64,000 nt of DNA. Source: Lachnospiraceae bacterium (GTDB lineage Bacteria; Bacillota; Clostridia; Lachnospirales; Lachnospiraceae). The position numbers and the translations under genes are program-made. The notes beneath the pieces were generated by a model. That model was not told where the DNA came from. It searched no databases and saw nothing but the letters and a program-made list of their open reading frames with translations. The stretch is taken from NCBI GenBank assembly GCA_029008875.1, contig JAQXJP010000035.1:62001-126000 (forward strand), read 5' to 3'. Numbering within the stretch: the stretch's first letter is position 1; every line of letters starts with the position of its first letter. Positions 41,663 to 50,381 of the stretch are shown here, in pieces.

Positions 41663-43699
41663 CTACTTCAAAAATGCCTCCAAGGGCACATTGAGTTCCT
41701 CCGTTCCCGGAACCACAAATCTTCCATCCCGGATAATGGCAACCTCAGCGCCATCCTTCTGCACCGCAATCACCGCCCCCAACTCATCATACGGGATGGT
41801 AATGTCGGTATGGCAGTTAAAGTAAGCCTTGGACGCATCCGTCTTGCGGAGCGCGGAAATCGCGTTTTCTCTTGCCACAATGACCTTGCCGTCCGGGTTG
41901 TAGCTCACGTTGTCCTCATCGTAAGAGTAACAGGTGTCCCCCACCGCAAAGTGAGGTCCGGTCTTCTCCGCAATCAAAATCGGAAGCTTATCCGCGATGT
42001 CATAATCCCTGGCCATCCGGAACGCCGTGGTGTTGGTGCCGATGGCAAACTCTCCCATGGGGAGGGTGGTGTGGTGATGCAACACGTTGTCAAACACGTA
42101 TTTTCTGCCCTCCTCAGGGTCCTCGAAGTTGGTGCATCCGTAGGAGGTGATCATCCCGTCCGTGAAATCCATCTCCAGATTCAGATAATTGAGTCCCTCC
42201 AGATACACCTGGCTCACGTGAAGTTTCCCGTTTGTTCCCTCCAGAACCGGGGAGGTGAACACCTCCCCCACCGGAATGTTCACATCGGCGACGCAGTTCT
42301 CAAAGGCAGTCTGCCGGCTTCTATCCTCCAAATCCCAGATCTTGACCTTCAGGTCGGTCCTGTTGCCGTTGCACCCAAGAATATGGACATAATCCGCGGT
42401 GTCCAGCACATCGATCAGTTTTTGCTGCATGGTCTGATACAGGGAGTAATCCAGGGTATTAATCTCCACGGTCTTTGCAAAAATCTCCTCATACCTGTCC
42501 CCGATGGACGCAACCGGGTAAGCGATAACCGTGAAGCTGCGCTCCTCACCGTGGATATAGGAGTAGATCAGCTGCATGCTCTCGTTCTGCAATTGCACAT
42601 CCAGCTGCTGCTGTTTGGAGGAATACTTGGGATTCTCGCTCTTGGTCTCCGGCGAGAAGGGCTCCTCACCGAACACCTCAATCACCGCAGGCCCGCCGTA
42701 TCCGGGGGCAATCCCCTTGTTCTTTTCCAGCGCGGTCTTAATGCACTCCAGGGTACGCTCAATGTAAGCCTTATCCATCCAGAGAGCAGCATCCTCCCTG
42801 TGGTCATAATCGTACTGCTTGTTTGCGGAGGAGGAGTAAGGCTTTGCAATGGACCGCAGATGAATCTTGGAAAAATTGCAAACCGCCGCCCTTGCCATCC
42901 GCTCGAAGCCGAGGGGATAGCGGATCTCCACCACCGACTTTTTGGTGATGTCCTTGCCGCAGGTGGCAAACCCGATGCGGTACCCTTCCGTGTAGGTGTC
43001 CGCCATGGCCTGGATTTCCTCCTGGGACAGCGTATTCAGAAAACGGGCACTCTCCAGCTCGTCCCTGCCCACATATAGACCGTATCGGTACAGGTGGGCG
43101 GTGTCGGACAAATCCCCCTCCATGAGGAGCTCCATCACCCCATCCTTATCCGGATCCAGCATGCCATCTATCCTGCGCTCCTGGAACAGCTCCGCGTTGT
43201 CGTGCATAAAGGAGTACACACTCGCCCGCACTTCCTCCGGGGTTGTCTCCGAATCCTCCAGCAGATTGTATATCTCCACCACCAGCTCCGCGTACAGCGT
43301 CAGATTCAGGATGTTTCCCTCAAACACCAGACTGTTGCCTGCCATAATCCGGGAATAGACAGCAGCGAACAATTGTCCGTAATCCTCCCCGATTGCAGAG
43401 ATGGCATAGCGGTGGTTGCTCAGGTGCGTCTTGTAGTTCTCCCCCGAAATGCCACCGTAGAGCTGCCGGTTCAAATCGGCGCCCCGCTCTGCGCTCATGC
43501 GCTCCAGTTCTCCGCTCCACGCCTCCTTCACAATGGAATTCTGCAACAGCAGATAGGAAGCCACCTGGGAAAAATATCTGCCAATCTCCCCGTCCATGGC
43601 GGGATCTCCTGCAATCTCCTCAAGCCGCCCCATCACAAGTTCCAGCCTCTCGCCAAACTCCTCGCGAATCCGGCTGATATATTCTTCGTATTTCGTCAT
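41663..43699 (-). CDS. M29-family aminopeptidase with a large N-terminal extension
   Basis: The C-terminal ~370 residues match M29 (AmpS/AmpT-like) metallo-aminopeptidases. PVGEVFTSPVLEG and PMGEFAIGTNT give the metal Glu residues, PHFAVGDTCYSYDE the His/Tyr, and NCHTDITIPYDE the final His-x-Asp. Typical M29 enzymes have about 410 residues; this one has 678. The first ~300 residues are a helix-rich domain (MTKYEEYISRIREEFGERLE) I do not recognise. There is no signal peptide, so it is cytoplasmic. It lies next to purE without obvious pathway link. Confidence 0.8.
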   Translation of the reverse strand: MTKYEEYISRIREEFGERLELVMGRLEEIAGDPAMDGEIGRYFSQVASYLLLQNSIVKEAWSGELERMSAERGADLNRQLYGGISGENYKTHLSNHRYAISAIGEDYGQLFAAVYSRIMAGNSLVFEGNILNLTLYAELVVEIYNLLEDSETTPEEVRASVYSFMHDNAELFQERRIDGMLDPDKDGVMELLMEGDLSDTAHLYRYGLYVGRDELESARFLNTLSQEEIQAMADTYTEGYRIGFATCGKDITKKSVVEIRYPLGFERMARAAVCNFSKIHLRSIAKPYSSSANKQYDYDHREDAALWMDKAYIERTLECIKTALEKNKGIAPGYGGPAVIEVFGEEPFSPETKSENPKYSSKQQQLDVQLQNESMQLIYSYIHGEERSFTVIAYPVASIGDRYEEIFAKTVEINTLDYSLYQTMQQKLIDVLDTADYVHILGCNGNRTDLKVKIWDLEDRSRQTAFENCVADVNIPVGEVFTSPVLEGTNGKLHVSQVYLEGLNYLNLEMDFTDGMITSYGCTNFEDPEEGRKYVFDNVLHHHTTLPMGEFAIGTNTTAFRMARDYDIADKLPILIAEKTGPHFAVGDTCYSYDEDNVSYNPDGKVIVARENAISALRKTDASKAYFNCHTDITIPYDELGAVIAVQKDGAEVAIIRDGRFVVPGTEELNVPLEAFLK

Positions 43700-43729
43700 A
43701 TGATTACCTCGTTTTGTTCGGGATGCGCA

Positions 43730-44059
43730 CTACAGCACAAATCCCATAATGTAGGTTCCGCCCCAGCAAAGCAGGGCCAGAACGGAAAAAATCAGAGCCA
43801 ACCGGGGGAAAAGCACAAAGGAATCCTCCTCCTTAAGGCTCTTGACGGAAAACCCCAGGCATCCCATTGTCCCAATCATGGCAACCACGCCTGCGCTCCC
43901 GAAATAGGTGGACAATCCGCCTCCACGGTGGAAGGCCAGCATCACAAAAATACCGTATAGGATAATCAAAAGTAACGCCACAACGCTTGTTATGATTCCC
44001 AGTTTTGAATGGGTTTTCTCGGTGAACTTAAAGCGCTCACGCCTTCTATGAAACAGCAT
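43730..44059 (-). CDS. Small membrane protein of unknown function (DUF6142-like)
   Basis: The 109-residue protein starts at ATG 44059 (MLFHRRRERF), 8 bases after AAGGAGG. A basic N terminus precedes three predicted membrane helices (near residues 22-44, 52-70 and 82-105). The overall look matches small Lachnospiraceae membrane proteins of the DUF6142 type. It overlaps the VanZ-like gene and is likely co-transcribed with pyrE. Confidence 0.7.
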   Translation of the reverse strand: MLFHRRRERFKFTEKTHSKLGIITSVVALLLIILYGIFVMLAFHRGGGLSTYFGSAGVVAMIGTMGCLGFSVKSLKEEDSFVLFPRLALIFSVLALLCWGGTYIMGFVL

Positions 44060-44528
44060 CCTTCTTGCCTCCTTGCCCAACCTTTTTTCTGCTGAACAGC
44101 AAAAAGATCAGATAGCCCAAAAATCCTCCCAGTGTGTTGAGCAGCAAATCATCCACATCAAAGCATCCCAGTTTAAAAACCAGCTGCACCACTTCCACAC
44201 CCAAACTCAGGCAGAAGGAGAACAGAACCGTAAAAAACAGGTTGCGGCACCTTGCATTCATGCGGGGCAGCAGATAGCCGAAGGGCATAAAAGCCACCAC
44301 GTTGCCTATGACGTTGAGCACAAACGCTCGGGGATAGAGAGCCCTGCTATTGTAAAAACGCATAATTTCCCGGAACAGAGTCAGGTTATATCGGTAGTCC
44401 TGAATGTTGTCCGCCCTTCCCATTCTCTCGGAGAAAAAGAGAAGGTAAAACAAAACAATCAGATAGACACACAATAGCACGCGGTATATGATTTGCCTTT
44501 TCCTGCGACCGTTAGTTTTTGCAGCCAT
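44046..44528 (-). CDS. VanZ-family membrane protein
   Basis: The 160 residues form four to five membrane helices with the family pattern NVIGNVVAFMPFGYLLP and VEVVQLVFKLGCFDVDDLLLNTLGGFLGY. VanZ proteins give low-level teicoplanin tolerance in enterococci, but most chromosomal members have unknown roles. It overlaps pyrE by 17 bases, so it is translationally linked to it; this pairing has no known pathway reason. Confidence 0.88.
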   Translation of the reverse strand: MAAKTNGRRKRQIIYRVLLCVYLIVLFYLLFFSERMGRADNIQDYRYNLTLFREIMRFYNSRALYPRAFVLNVIGNVVAFMPFGYLLPRMNARCRNLFFTVLFSFCLSLGVEVVQLVFKLGCFDVDDLLLNTLGGFLGYLIFLLFSRKKVGQGGKKDAVS

Positions 44529-45195
44529 ACTGCTGATAGTATGCGTCGATTGCGCTCTTGATGGTATCGTCGATCACCACTCTGCCCTGGCACTCGCGAT
44601 TGTAGAGATGCTCAACCACCTCGTCCATGGTGACGATGGCCTTCGCATCAAACCCATAGCGTTCCCGTATCTCATCCAGGGCGGACACCTCTCCTCCCTG
44701 TCCCACTTCCATTCGGTTCAGGGAAACCATCAGGCCGACGATGGTCACATCCGCTGCCCCTCTCACCTTCGGAACCGTCTCCTCCATGGATTTTCCGGAG
44801 GTGGTGACATCCTCAATCATGACCACCCGGTCCCCGTCCTGCAGCTTGCTTCCCAGAAAGCTGCCCTTATCTGCGCCGTGATCCTTCTCCTCCTTGCGGT
44901 CCGAACAGTAGCGGATCTCCTTTCCGTAAAGTTCGCTGTAAGCGATGGCGGTCACCACGCTGATGGGAATTCCCTTGTATGCCGGTCCGAACAACACATC
45001 AAAATCATCTCCGTAGTTATCATGGATGGCCTTCGCGTAGTACTCGCCCAGCTTCTTAAGCTGTGATCCGGTCACATAGGCACCTGCATTCATAAAAAAG
45101 GGAGACTTCCGCCCACTCTTCAATGTGAAATCTCCGAACTTGAGCACGTCGCTCTCCACCATAAATTCAATAAATTCCTGCTTGTACTGTTCCAT
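44512..45195 (-). CDS. pyrE: Orotate phosphoribosyltransferase
   Basis: PyrE (227 residues) makes OMP from orotate and PRPP. The PRPP loop is VVMIEDVTTSGKSMEET, and the flexible loop region is RKEEKDHGADKG. GGAGG precedes the ATG by 9 bases. It is separated from the other pyr genes by about 600 bases containing an opposing small transcript, so it is expressed on its own or with vanZ. Confidence 0.96.
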   Translation of the reverse strand: MEQYKQEFIEFMVESDVLKFGDFTLKSGRKSPFFMNAGAYVTGSQLKKLGEYYAKAIHDNYGDDFDVLFGPAYKGIPISVVTAIAYSELYGKEIRYCSDRKEEKDHGADKGSFLGSKLQDGDRVVMIEDVTTSGKSMEETVPKVRGAADVTIVGLMVSLNRMEVGQGGEVSALDEIRERYGFDAKAIVTMDEVVEHLYNRECQGRVVIDDTIKSAIDAYYQQYGCKN

Positions 45196-45402
45196 TTATG
45201 AAAACCTCCGTATCTATAATAAGTTTAAACCCGATAATCCAAAAATAGTCTAACATACATAACCTGTTTTTGCCAGTGCTACCTTCCCCGCCTTTTTTCC
45301 CACTTTTCATGGTGTTTTGCCCCTTTTTGCGTAAATTATGCACAAAATTTATGTTCGTTTTTGTAATTGTTTGACAATTTTAAAATATTTTGTATTTTTA
45401 TC

Positions 45403-45430
45403 TTGCAATTTATTTTTCCATTGCTATAAT
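45403..45430 (+). promoter_or_regulatory. Plus-strand promoter with extended -10
   Basis: TTGCAA (45403-45408), 16 bases, TATAAT (45425-45430) preceded by TGC, an extended -10 element. It sits in very AT-rich DNA and another TTGACA lies at 45371-45376. The predicted start is near 45437. Confidence 0.7.
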
Positions 45431-45709
45431 AAAGACATAAACAAGAGAGAGAAAAAAAGAAAGAAAACAAAAAGGAGAGATCGGAAGTCTCCGGAAAAGG
45501 AGGTACGGACCACCAGAAACAGAATCGCATTCGTTTGAGGTATTGCAAGAGGAAAACGTGACACAATCCTAAGAATAAAATGAATCAGTACTAGTCAGAA
45601 GAAATCATTCATATATAGTACGATTCCAAACGTCACAGGACAACAGATCGAGGAATAGCGAGAACGAACAAGAACGTAACACCAAATTTAACAAGGAGGT
45701 AACGGTCCA

Positions 45710-45727
45710 ATGGACGAGATAGTTTAG
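45710..45727 (+). CDS. Five-codon ORF (MDEIV) in the small transcript
   Basis: ATG 45710 follows a perfect AAGGAGGT by about 10 bases and encodes MDEIV before TAG. GTCC-AAT-GGAC can fold over the start codon. The stop codon lies in the 5' arm of the terminator stem, so ribosomes here would disturb termination. No gene follows on this strand. Confidence 0.35.
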   Translation: MDEIV

Positions 45728-45774
45728 AAGGCGACATCGATGATGAAACTCCCGATGTCGCCTTCTTATTTTGT
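45726..45774 (+). terminator. Intrinsic terminator of the plus-strand small transcript
   Basis: AGAAGGCGACATCG (45726-45739) pairs perfectly with CGATGTCGCCTTCT (45753-45766), followed by TATTTTGTG. A 14-bp stem. Confidence 0.85.
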
Positions 45775-45801
45775 GTCTTATTTTCGCCGTCTCTGTCGCT
45801 C

Positions 45802-46707
45802 TTATTCGTGCACTGCGCCCACCAAATCTGTCAGATTTTCCACCTGATACCGCTTCATGTAGTTTTCGATTCCCTCCACAATCTCTTCCGTCACTTTGGG
45901 ATTGGTAAAGTTGGCGGTTCCCACAGATACCGCGGTAGCACCCGCCAGAATCATCTCGATGGCATCCTCCGCATTCATGATTCCCCCCATCCCGATAATC
46001 GGAAGGGAAACTGCCTGGGCAGTCTGGTAAACCATCCGGACAGCAACCGGGTGAATGGCAGGGCCGGACATTCCGCCGGTCTTATTTGCCAGGACGAATC
46101 GCTGACGATGAATATCAATCTTCATGCCGGTAATGGTGTTGATGAGAGAGAGGGCATCCGCCCCGCCGGCCTCCGCCGCTCTGGCCATCTCCGTAATGTC
46201 CGTCACGTTGGGGGACAGTTTCATGATGATGGGCTGTTTCGCATGCTTTTTCATTTCCGCAGTGATGGCTTCCACCGCCCTGGGATCCTGCCCGAAAGCG
46301 ATTCCGCCCTCCTTCACGTTGGGGCAGGAAATGTTGATTTCCATCATGTCGATGGGTTCCTCCGCCAAACGCTCCACAACCGCAACATATTCCTCCGTGG
46401 AATGTCCGCAGACATTCACGATAATTCTGGTGTCATATTGCTGCAAAAAGGGAATATCCCTCTGGCAGAACAGATCGATTCCCGGATTCTGAAGCCCCAC
46501 GGCGTTGAGCATTCCGCCGTACACCTCCGCCACCCGGGGGGTGGGATTGCCTTCCCACGGCACATTGGCAACCCCCTTGGTCACAACCGCGCCCAGTTTA
46601 TTCAAATCCACAAACTCCGAAAATTCCGCTCCGGATCCGAAGGTTCCGGAAGCTGTCATAACCGGATTCTTCAAGGTTACCCCACAGAGATTTACACTTG
46701 TGTTCAT
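45802..46707 (-). CDS. pyrD: Dihydroorotate dehydrogenase catalytic subunit (class 1B)
   Basis: PyrDB (301 residues) oxidises dihydroorotate with FMN and passes electrons to PyrK. NISCPNVKEGG contains the class 1 active-site region, and MTASGTFGSG binds FMN. GVANVPWEGNPTPR is the usual start-side motif. The gene overlaps pyrK by 4 bases. Class 1B enzymes use NAD as final acceptor, as expected in an anaerobe. Confidence 0.96.
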   Translation of the reverse strand: MNTSVNLCGVTLKNPVMTASGTFGSGAEFSEFVDLNKLGAVVTKGVANVPWEGNPTPRVAEVYGGMLNAVGLQNPGIDLFCQRDIPFLQQYDTRIIVNVCGHSTEEYVAVVERLAEEPIDMMEINISCPNVKEGGIAFGQDPRAVEAITAEMKKHAKQPIIMKLSPNVTDITEMARAAEAGGADALSLINTITGMKIDIHRQRFVLANKTGGMSGPAIHPVAVRMVYQTAQAVSLPIIGMGGIMNAEDAIEMILAGATAVSVGTANFTNPKVTEEIVEGIENYMKRYQVENLTDLVGAVHE

Positions 46708-47525
46708 TGCAGTTCCACCTCCTCGGCACGAAATACGGGACCATCCATACAGATTCGCCTGTTGTTCACGTTGCTGTGCCCATCCTTTTCCTTGGTCTTA
46801 CAAACGCAGGCCAGACATGCACCGATGCCGCAGGCCATTCTCTCCTCCATGGAGATAAAGCATTCCATGCCGCGCTCCTTGGCCAGCGCCTTCAGCGCCC
46901 GAAGCATGGGTGTCGGTCCGCAGGCGTAGATGACATCCGCCTCAAGTTTGTTCGCCATAATCGCATCGATGACATTTCCCTGTGTTCCTACACTTCCGTT
47001 CTCGGTTGCCACGTAGCTCTTGCATTGCTCCTTGAACTCTTCCAGCAAAAAAGTCTCCGCATCACGATATCCCATCACTGCCTGAATCTGGGGAATCTCC
47101 TGCCCGTTTTCCAGCCCCTGTGCCACACCTGCCCGAATGTCCTTGGCCAGTTGGAGCATGGGCGGAACACCAATCCCTCCTCCAATCAGGAAAGCACGCT
47201 TCCCCGGGAGGACACGAAATCCGTTTCCTAAAGGGCCTATAATTCGGATGCTGTCCCCCTCCTTCATTTTGGAAAACTCCTCGGTTCCCGTCCCCTCTCC
47301 GGTGACGCGGTACACCAGGCGAATGGTTCCCTTCTCCCGGTCAATTCCGCACAGACTGATGGGTCTGGGCAAGAGTTTCGAGGAATCATTGCAGTACACA
47401 GACACAAACTGTCCCGCCTTTGCCGCAGCCGCAATGTCCTTCGTCTGCAATGTCAAATCAAAAATTCCGTTGCCCAGCGCCTCCTGAGACACCACAACAG
47501 CCAATTCTTCAAACTTATTTGCCAT
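46704..47525 (-). CDS. pyrK: Dihydroorotate dehydrogenase electron-transfer subunit
   Basis: PyrK (273 residues) carries FAD and a [2Fe-2S] cluster. RPISLCGID and GTEEFSKMKEGD mark the FAD domain, GGGIGVPPMLQLA the NAD site, and CGIGACLACVC with a distant Cys the cluster. ATG 47525 (MANKFEEL) behind GAGGAG is the start; the frame extends upstream without a ribosome site. It lies 13 bases after pyrF. Confidence 0.96.
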   Translation of the reverse strand: MANKFEELAVVVSQEALGNGIFDLTLQTKDIAAAAKAGQFVSVYCNDSSKLLPRPISLCGIDREKGTIRLVYRVTGEGTGTEEFSKMKEGDSIRIIGPLGNGFRVLPGKRAFLIGGGIGVPPMLQLAKDIRAGVAQGLENGQEIPQIQAVMGYRDAETFLLEEFKEQCKSYVATENGSVGTQGNVIDAIMANKLEADVIYACGPTPMLRALKALAKERGMECFISMEERMACGIGACLACVCKTKEKDGHSNVNNRRICMDGPVFRAEEVELQ

Positions 47526-47538
47526 GTTTCTCTCCTCA

Positions 47539-48471
47539 CTAACGGCTTGCAAGCGCTCCGCCGATGTCCGCAATCATGTCCTCCACTGCTGCCCGGGATG
47601 CGTCTGCAAAATTTTCCGGGGTGATTCCCATTTCCTTGTATTTATCCTGCTTGTATGCGGCGATGATTCCTCTGGAGGAATTCACGATAGCCCCAAGTCC
47701 GTCCTCGTTGAAGAAATGAACCAGATCGGCTCCCTTTCCTCCCTGGGCACCGTATCCTGGCACAAGAATAAAGGACTTGGGCATAATCTTGCGGAGAATC
47801 TTGCCCTGCTCCGGGTAGGTTGCTCCCACAACTGCACCCACATAACTGTAGGAATCTCCCATGCAATCACTTCCCCACTGGGCGACCTTCTCTCCAACCC
47901 ACTCGTAGAGCGGTCTTCCGTCGATCAGGCGGTCCTGAAACTCACCGCTGGACGGATTGCTGGTCTTTACAAGAATAAAGATACCCTTTTTTTCCTCTTT
48001 ACATACATCCACGAAAGGTTTGATTCCATCCGTTCCCAGATAGGGATTCACGGTGGCAAAATCCTCGCTGAAAGCGGAGTAGCTCCTGCTTCCGATCTGC
48101 ACCTTGCCAAGATGTCCCACTGCGTATGCAGCGGAGGTGGATCCGATATCCCCTCTCTTTACATCTCCGATGACCACCAGATCCTTCTCATGGCAGTAAT
48201 CCACGGTCTTCTGGAATGCCTTCACACCCTCCACGCCAAATTGCTCATACATCGCAATCTGCGGCTTCACGGCAGGAATCAAATCGTAAGTTGCATCCAC
48301 AATCGCCTTGTTGTACTGCCAGATTGCCTCCGCTGCCCCGGCCGGTGTCTCCCCGAACTCCTCAAAAGCCTTCTTCTGGATGTGCTCCGGAACGTAGGAC
48401 AGCATGGGATCCAATCCCACCACAATCGGCGCTCCCGTCTTCTTGATCTTGCTCACTAATTTGTTAATCAT
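47539..48471 (-). CDS. pyrF: Orotidine 5'-phosphate decarboxylase (long type)
   Basis: PyrF (310 residues) makes UMP from OMP. The catalytic motif GDVKRGDIGSTSAAYA and the N-terminal VVGLDPML identify the longer type-2 enzyme common in Clostridia. AGGAAGGG precedes the ATG. It is the first gene of pyrF-pyrK-pyrD. Confidence 0.96.
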   Translation of the reverse strand: MINKLVSKIKKTGAPIVVGLDPMLSYVPEHIQKKAFEEFGETPAGAAEAIWQYNKAIVDATYDLIPAVKPQIAMYEQFGVEGVKAFQKTVDYCHEKDLVVIGDVKRGDIGSTSAAYAVGHLGKVQIGSRSYSAFSEDFATVNPYLGTDGIKPFVDVCKEEKKGIFILVKTSNPSSGEFQDRLIDGRPLYEWVGEKVAQWGSDCMGDSYSYVGAVVGATYPEQGKILRKIMPKSFILVPGYGAQGGKGADLVHFFNEDGLGAIVNSSRGIIAAYKQDKYKEMGITPENFADASRAAVEDMIADIGGALASR

Positions 48472-48510
48472 AGCATTCCCTTCCTCTCTCGATTCTCATT
48501 ATCTTAACCT

Positions 48511-48538
48511 ATCATACATAAAATATCCGATTTTTCAA
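48511..48538 (-). promoter_or_regulatory. Sigma-A promoter of pyrF-pyrK-pyrD
   Basis: TTGAAA (48533-48538), 16 bases, TATGAT (48511-48516). The leader of about 35 bases is too short for a PyrR attenuator and I see none. Confidence 0.65.
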
Positions 48539-48557
48539 GGCATTCCCTCAAAATACT

Positions 48558-49040
48558 GCCCTCATTTCCCTCACGCTTTGGCGGACGCACCGCACCCCGG
48601 TGGGGGGATAGTTCAAAAAAGCATGATTTTATAGCACTTGCGTTTTGACTTCTTCGATGATATTTGTCCGCCCAAATATGGACACGACCTACGGGATGTA
48701 CGCGGCAGGCGGAATATTTCTGCAGACGTATTAGCGGCTCTGCGCGACGGCTTAGCCTTGTGGCGCGAGCGAGGACCTGTTTGAGCTCGGCGCGTATATC
48801 TGATAGAACGCCTAAAGCGCGAGTTCCGCAGCCGCGCCGATAAGACAAGGCTAAGGCAGCGCTTAGAGCCGGTTTACGTCGAAGCCTTATTCCGACTGCC
48901 GTGTACATCCCGTAGGTCGTGTTCATATGTGTTCGTACAAATAATTGAAGCCAAAACGCAAGTGCTTAAAATCTATGCCTTTTCTCAAATCCCCCCACCG
49001 GGGTGCGGTGCGTCCGCCAAAGCGTGGGGGAAATGAGGTG
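48558..49040 (+). repeat. Giant palindromic element 2 with conserved core
   Basis: The whole interval is one inverted repeat centred at 48800. The outer arm beginning near 48562 (catttccctcacgctttggc...) is almost exactly the reverse complement of the one ending near 49036, through ACCCCGGTGGGGGGAT. Pairing continues through CACTTGCGTTTTG and ACACGACCTACGGGATGTAC to CTTAGCCTTGT. The apex stem is GGCGCG/CGCGCC (48762-48767, 48833-48838). Core motifs on the plus strand are GGAATATTTCTGCAGAC (48711-48727), GAGGACCTGTTTGA (48771-48784), GAGTTCCGCAGCCGCG (48821-48836), CTTAGAGCC (48862-48870) and TCGAAGCCTTATTCCG (48879-48894). It ends 9 bases before the pyrC stop codon. Confidence 0.88.
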
Positions 49041-49049
49041 GAAAATTGA

Positions 49050-50372
49050 TTATGCCCGAAAGACGATGTTTCCGTCGCAGACGGTGCACACCACCCGCCC
49101 GGTGACTTCGCGGCCGTCGAAGGGAGTGTTGCGCCCCTTGGAGGCGAAGGTGTTCACATCGATCTTGTAGGTGGCATTGGGGTCAAAAATAACAATGTCC
49201 GCCGCCTTGCCCGGCTGAATATCCCCTCTGTCCACGGGAATCAGTCTGGCCGGATTGTAGCTCATCTTCTCTGCCATCTGCATGGGGGTCAGATAGCCTC
49301 CCAGCACAAGCTCGGAGTAGGTCAGACACGCGGCGGTCTCCAGCCCCACGATACCGAAGGGAGCCTTCTGCATGCTGGTGTTTTTCTCCTCGAAGGTGTG
49401 GGGGGCATGGTCCGTGGAAATGACATCCATGGTTCCGTCCGCCAATCCTTTTTTCAGCGCCTCCACGTCCTCCGGTGCACGGAGAGGCGGATTCATCTTG
49501 TAGTTGGTATCCGCTCCCGGCTGGTTCACAAGTCTTCTGCAATCCACGGAGAGGGCCTCCACCTTCTCGATGTCGTCGGAGGTCAGGGTGAAGTGATGGG
49601 GGCATACCTCCCCGGACACTTTCAGGCCATCCTTCTTTGCCAGGCGAATCATTTCCACGGAATCCCTGGTGGAACAGTGGCACAGATGGAGTCTCGCACC
49701 GGTCTCCTTCGCCAGGAGAATGTCCCTGGCCACAATCACATCCTCCACGGAGTTGGTGATGCCCGGAAGGCCCAGTTCCTCCGCCTTTGCGTCCGCGTTC
49801 ATGACACCGCCGTTCACCATATTGATATCCTCGCAGTGGGCCAACACCGGAATGTCCAGTTTCGCGGCAATCTTCATTGCCTCCCGGTATATCTGGGCGT
49901 TCATGACGGACTTTCCATCCTCGCTGATGGCGGGACATCCCGCAGCCACCATCTCCTCGATGTCCGCAAGCTGTTCTCCCTTTTGACCCTTGGTCACGGC
50001 TCCCACCTGCAGCACATGGATACACTTTCCTGAGGCACATTTCTCGTGGACGTACCTGATGACCTCCACATTATCCGCCACCGGCTTGGTGTTGGGCATG
50101 GCCAGCACCGTGGTGTATCCTCCGTGAGCCGCCGCCTGCATTCCCGTAATGACATCCTCCTTGTGGGTGAGTCCCGGATCCCGCAAATGCACATGCATGT
50201 CGATAAAACCGGGCATGACAAAACAGCCCTTCGCATCGATCACCTCATCCGCCTTTTCCATGCAGTTTGGCTCGATTCGCTCCACCTTATTGTCTCTCAC
50301 AAAGACATCTGCCACCTCATCCGTCTGTGTGGCAGGATTGATTACTCTTCCGTTTTGAATCAGTATTGTCAT
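49050..50372 (-). CDS. pyrC: Dihydroorotase (class I)
   Basis: This 440-residue binuclear zinc amidohydrolase cyclises carbamoyl aspartate. DMHVHLRDPG, the DAKGCFVMPGFID lead-in and STDHAPHTFEEK carry metal ligands. I choose ATG 50372 (MTILIQ) with AAGGAG five bases ahead; GTG 50378 is possible. It is 9 bases after nfo, so it belongs to the dapA-dapB-nfo transcript rather than to pyrF. Confidence 0.95.
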   Translation of the reverse strand: MTILIQNGRVINPATQTDEVADVFVRDNKVERIEPNCMEKADEVIDAKGCFVMPGFIDMHVHLRDPGLTHKEDVITGMQAAAHGGYTTVLAMPNTKPVADNVEVIRYVHEKCASGKCIHVLQVGAVTKGQKGEQLADIEEMVAAGCPAISEDGKSVMNAQIYREAMKIAAKLDIPVLAHCEDINMVNGGVMNADAKAEELGLPGITNSVEDVIVARDILLAKETGARLHLCHCSTRDSVEMIRLAKKDGLKVSGEVCPHHFTLTSDDIEKVEALSVDCRRLVNQPGADTNYKMNPPLRAPEDVEALKKGLADGTMDVISTDHAPHTFEEKNTSMQKAPFGIVGLETAACLTYSELVLGGYLTPMQMAEKMSYNPARLIPVDRGDIQPGKAADIVIFDPNATYKIDVNTFASKGRNTPFDGREVTGRVVCTVCDGNIVFRA

Positions 50373-50381
50373 AGCCACTCC

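Larger units (their letters stand above)
45437..45774 (+). ncRNA. Candidate small RNA transcript with a tiny ORF
   Basis: A strong promoter and a strong terminator on the plus strand bound about 335 bases that hold no normal gene. The RNA is purine-rich at its 5' end and contains CGGA-AGTC-TCCG (a small palindrome) followed by AAAGGAGGTACGGACCACC near 45495. A similar AAGGAGGTAACGGTCC lies near 45693, followed by a five-codon ORF. It lies between pyrE and pyrD but on the opposite strand, so it is not an ordinary pyr leader. I do not recognise it as 6S, tmRNA, SRP or RNase P RNA. Confidence 0.55.

Noticed and set aside
45338-45538. 66-codon plus-strand ORF near the small-transcript promoter
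   Set aside because: It covers the AT-rich promoter itself and would start upstream of the predicted transcription start.
48472-48560. PyrR attenuator before pyrF
   Set aside because: The leader is too short and lacks the terminator/antiterminator pair.
48504-48926. 140-codon minus-strand ORF within palindromic element 2
   Set aside because: It runs through both arms of the palindrome and across the pyrF promoter, has no ribosome site, and its reading frame is not kept in element 1.
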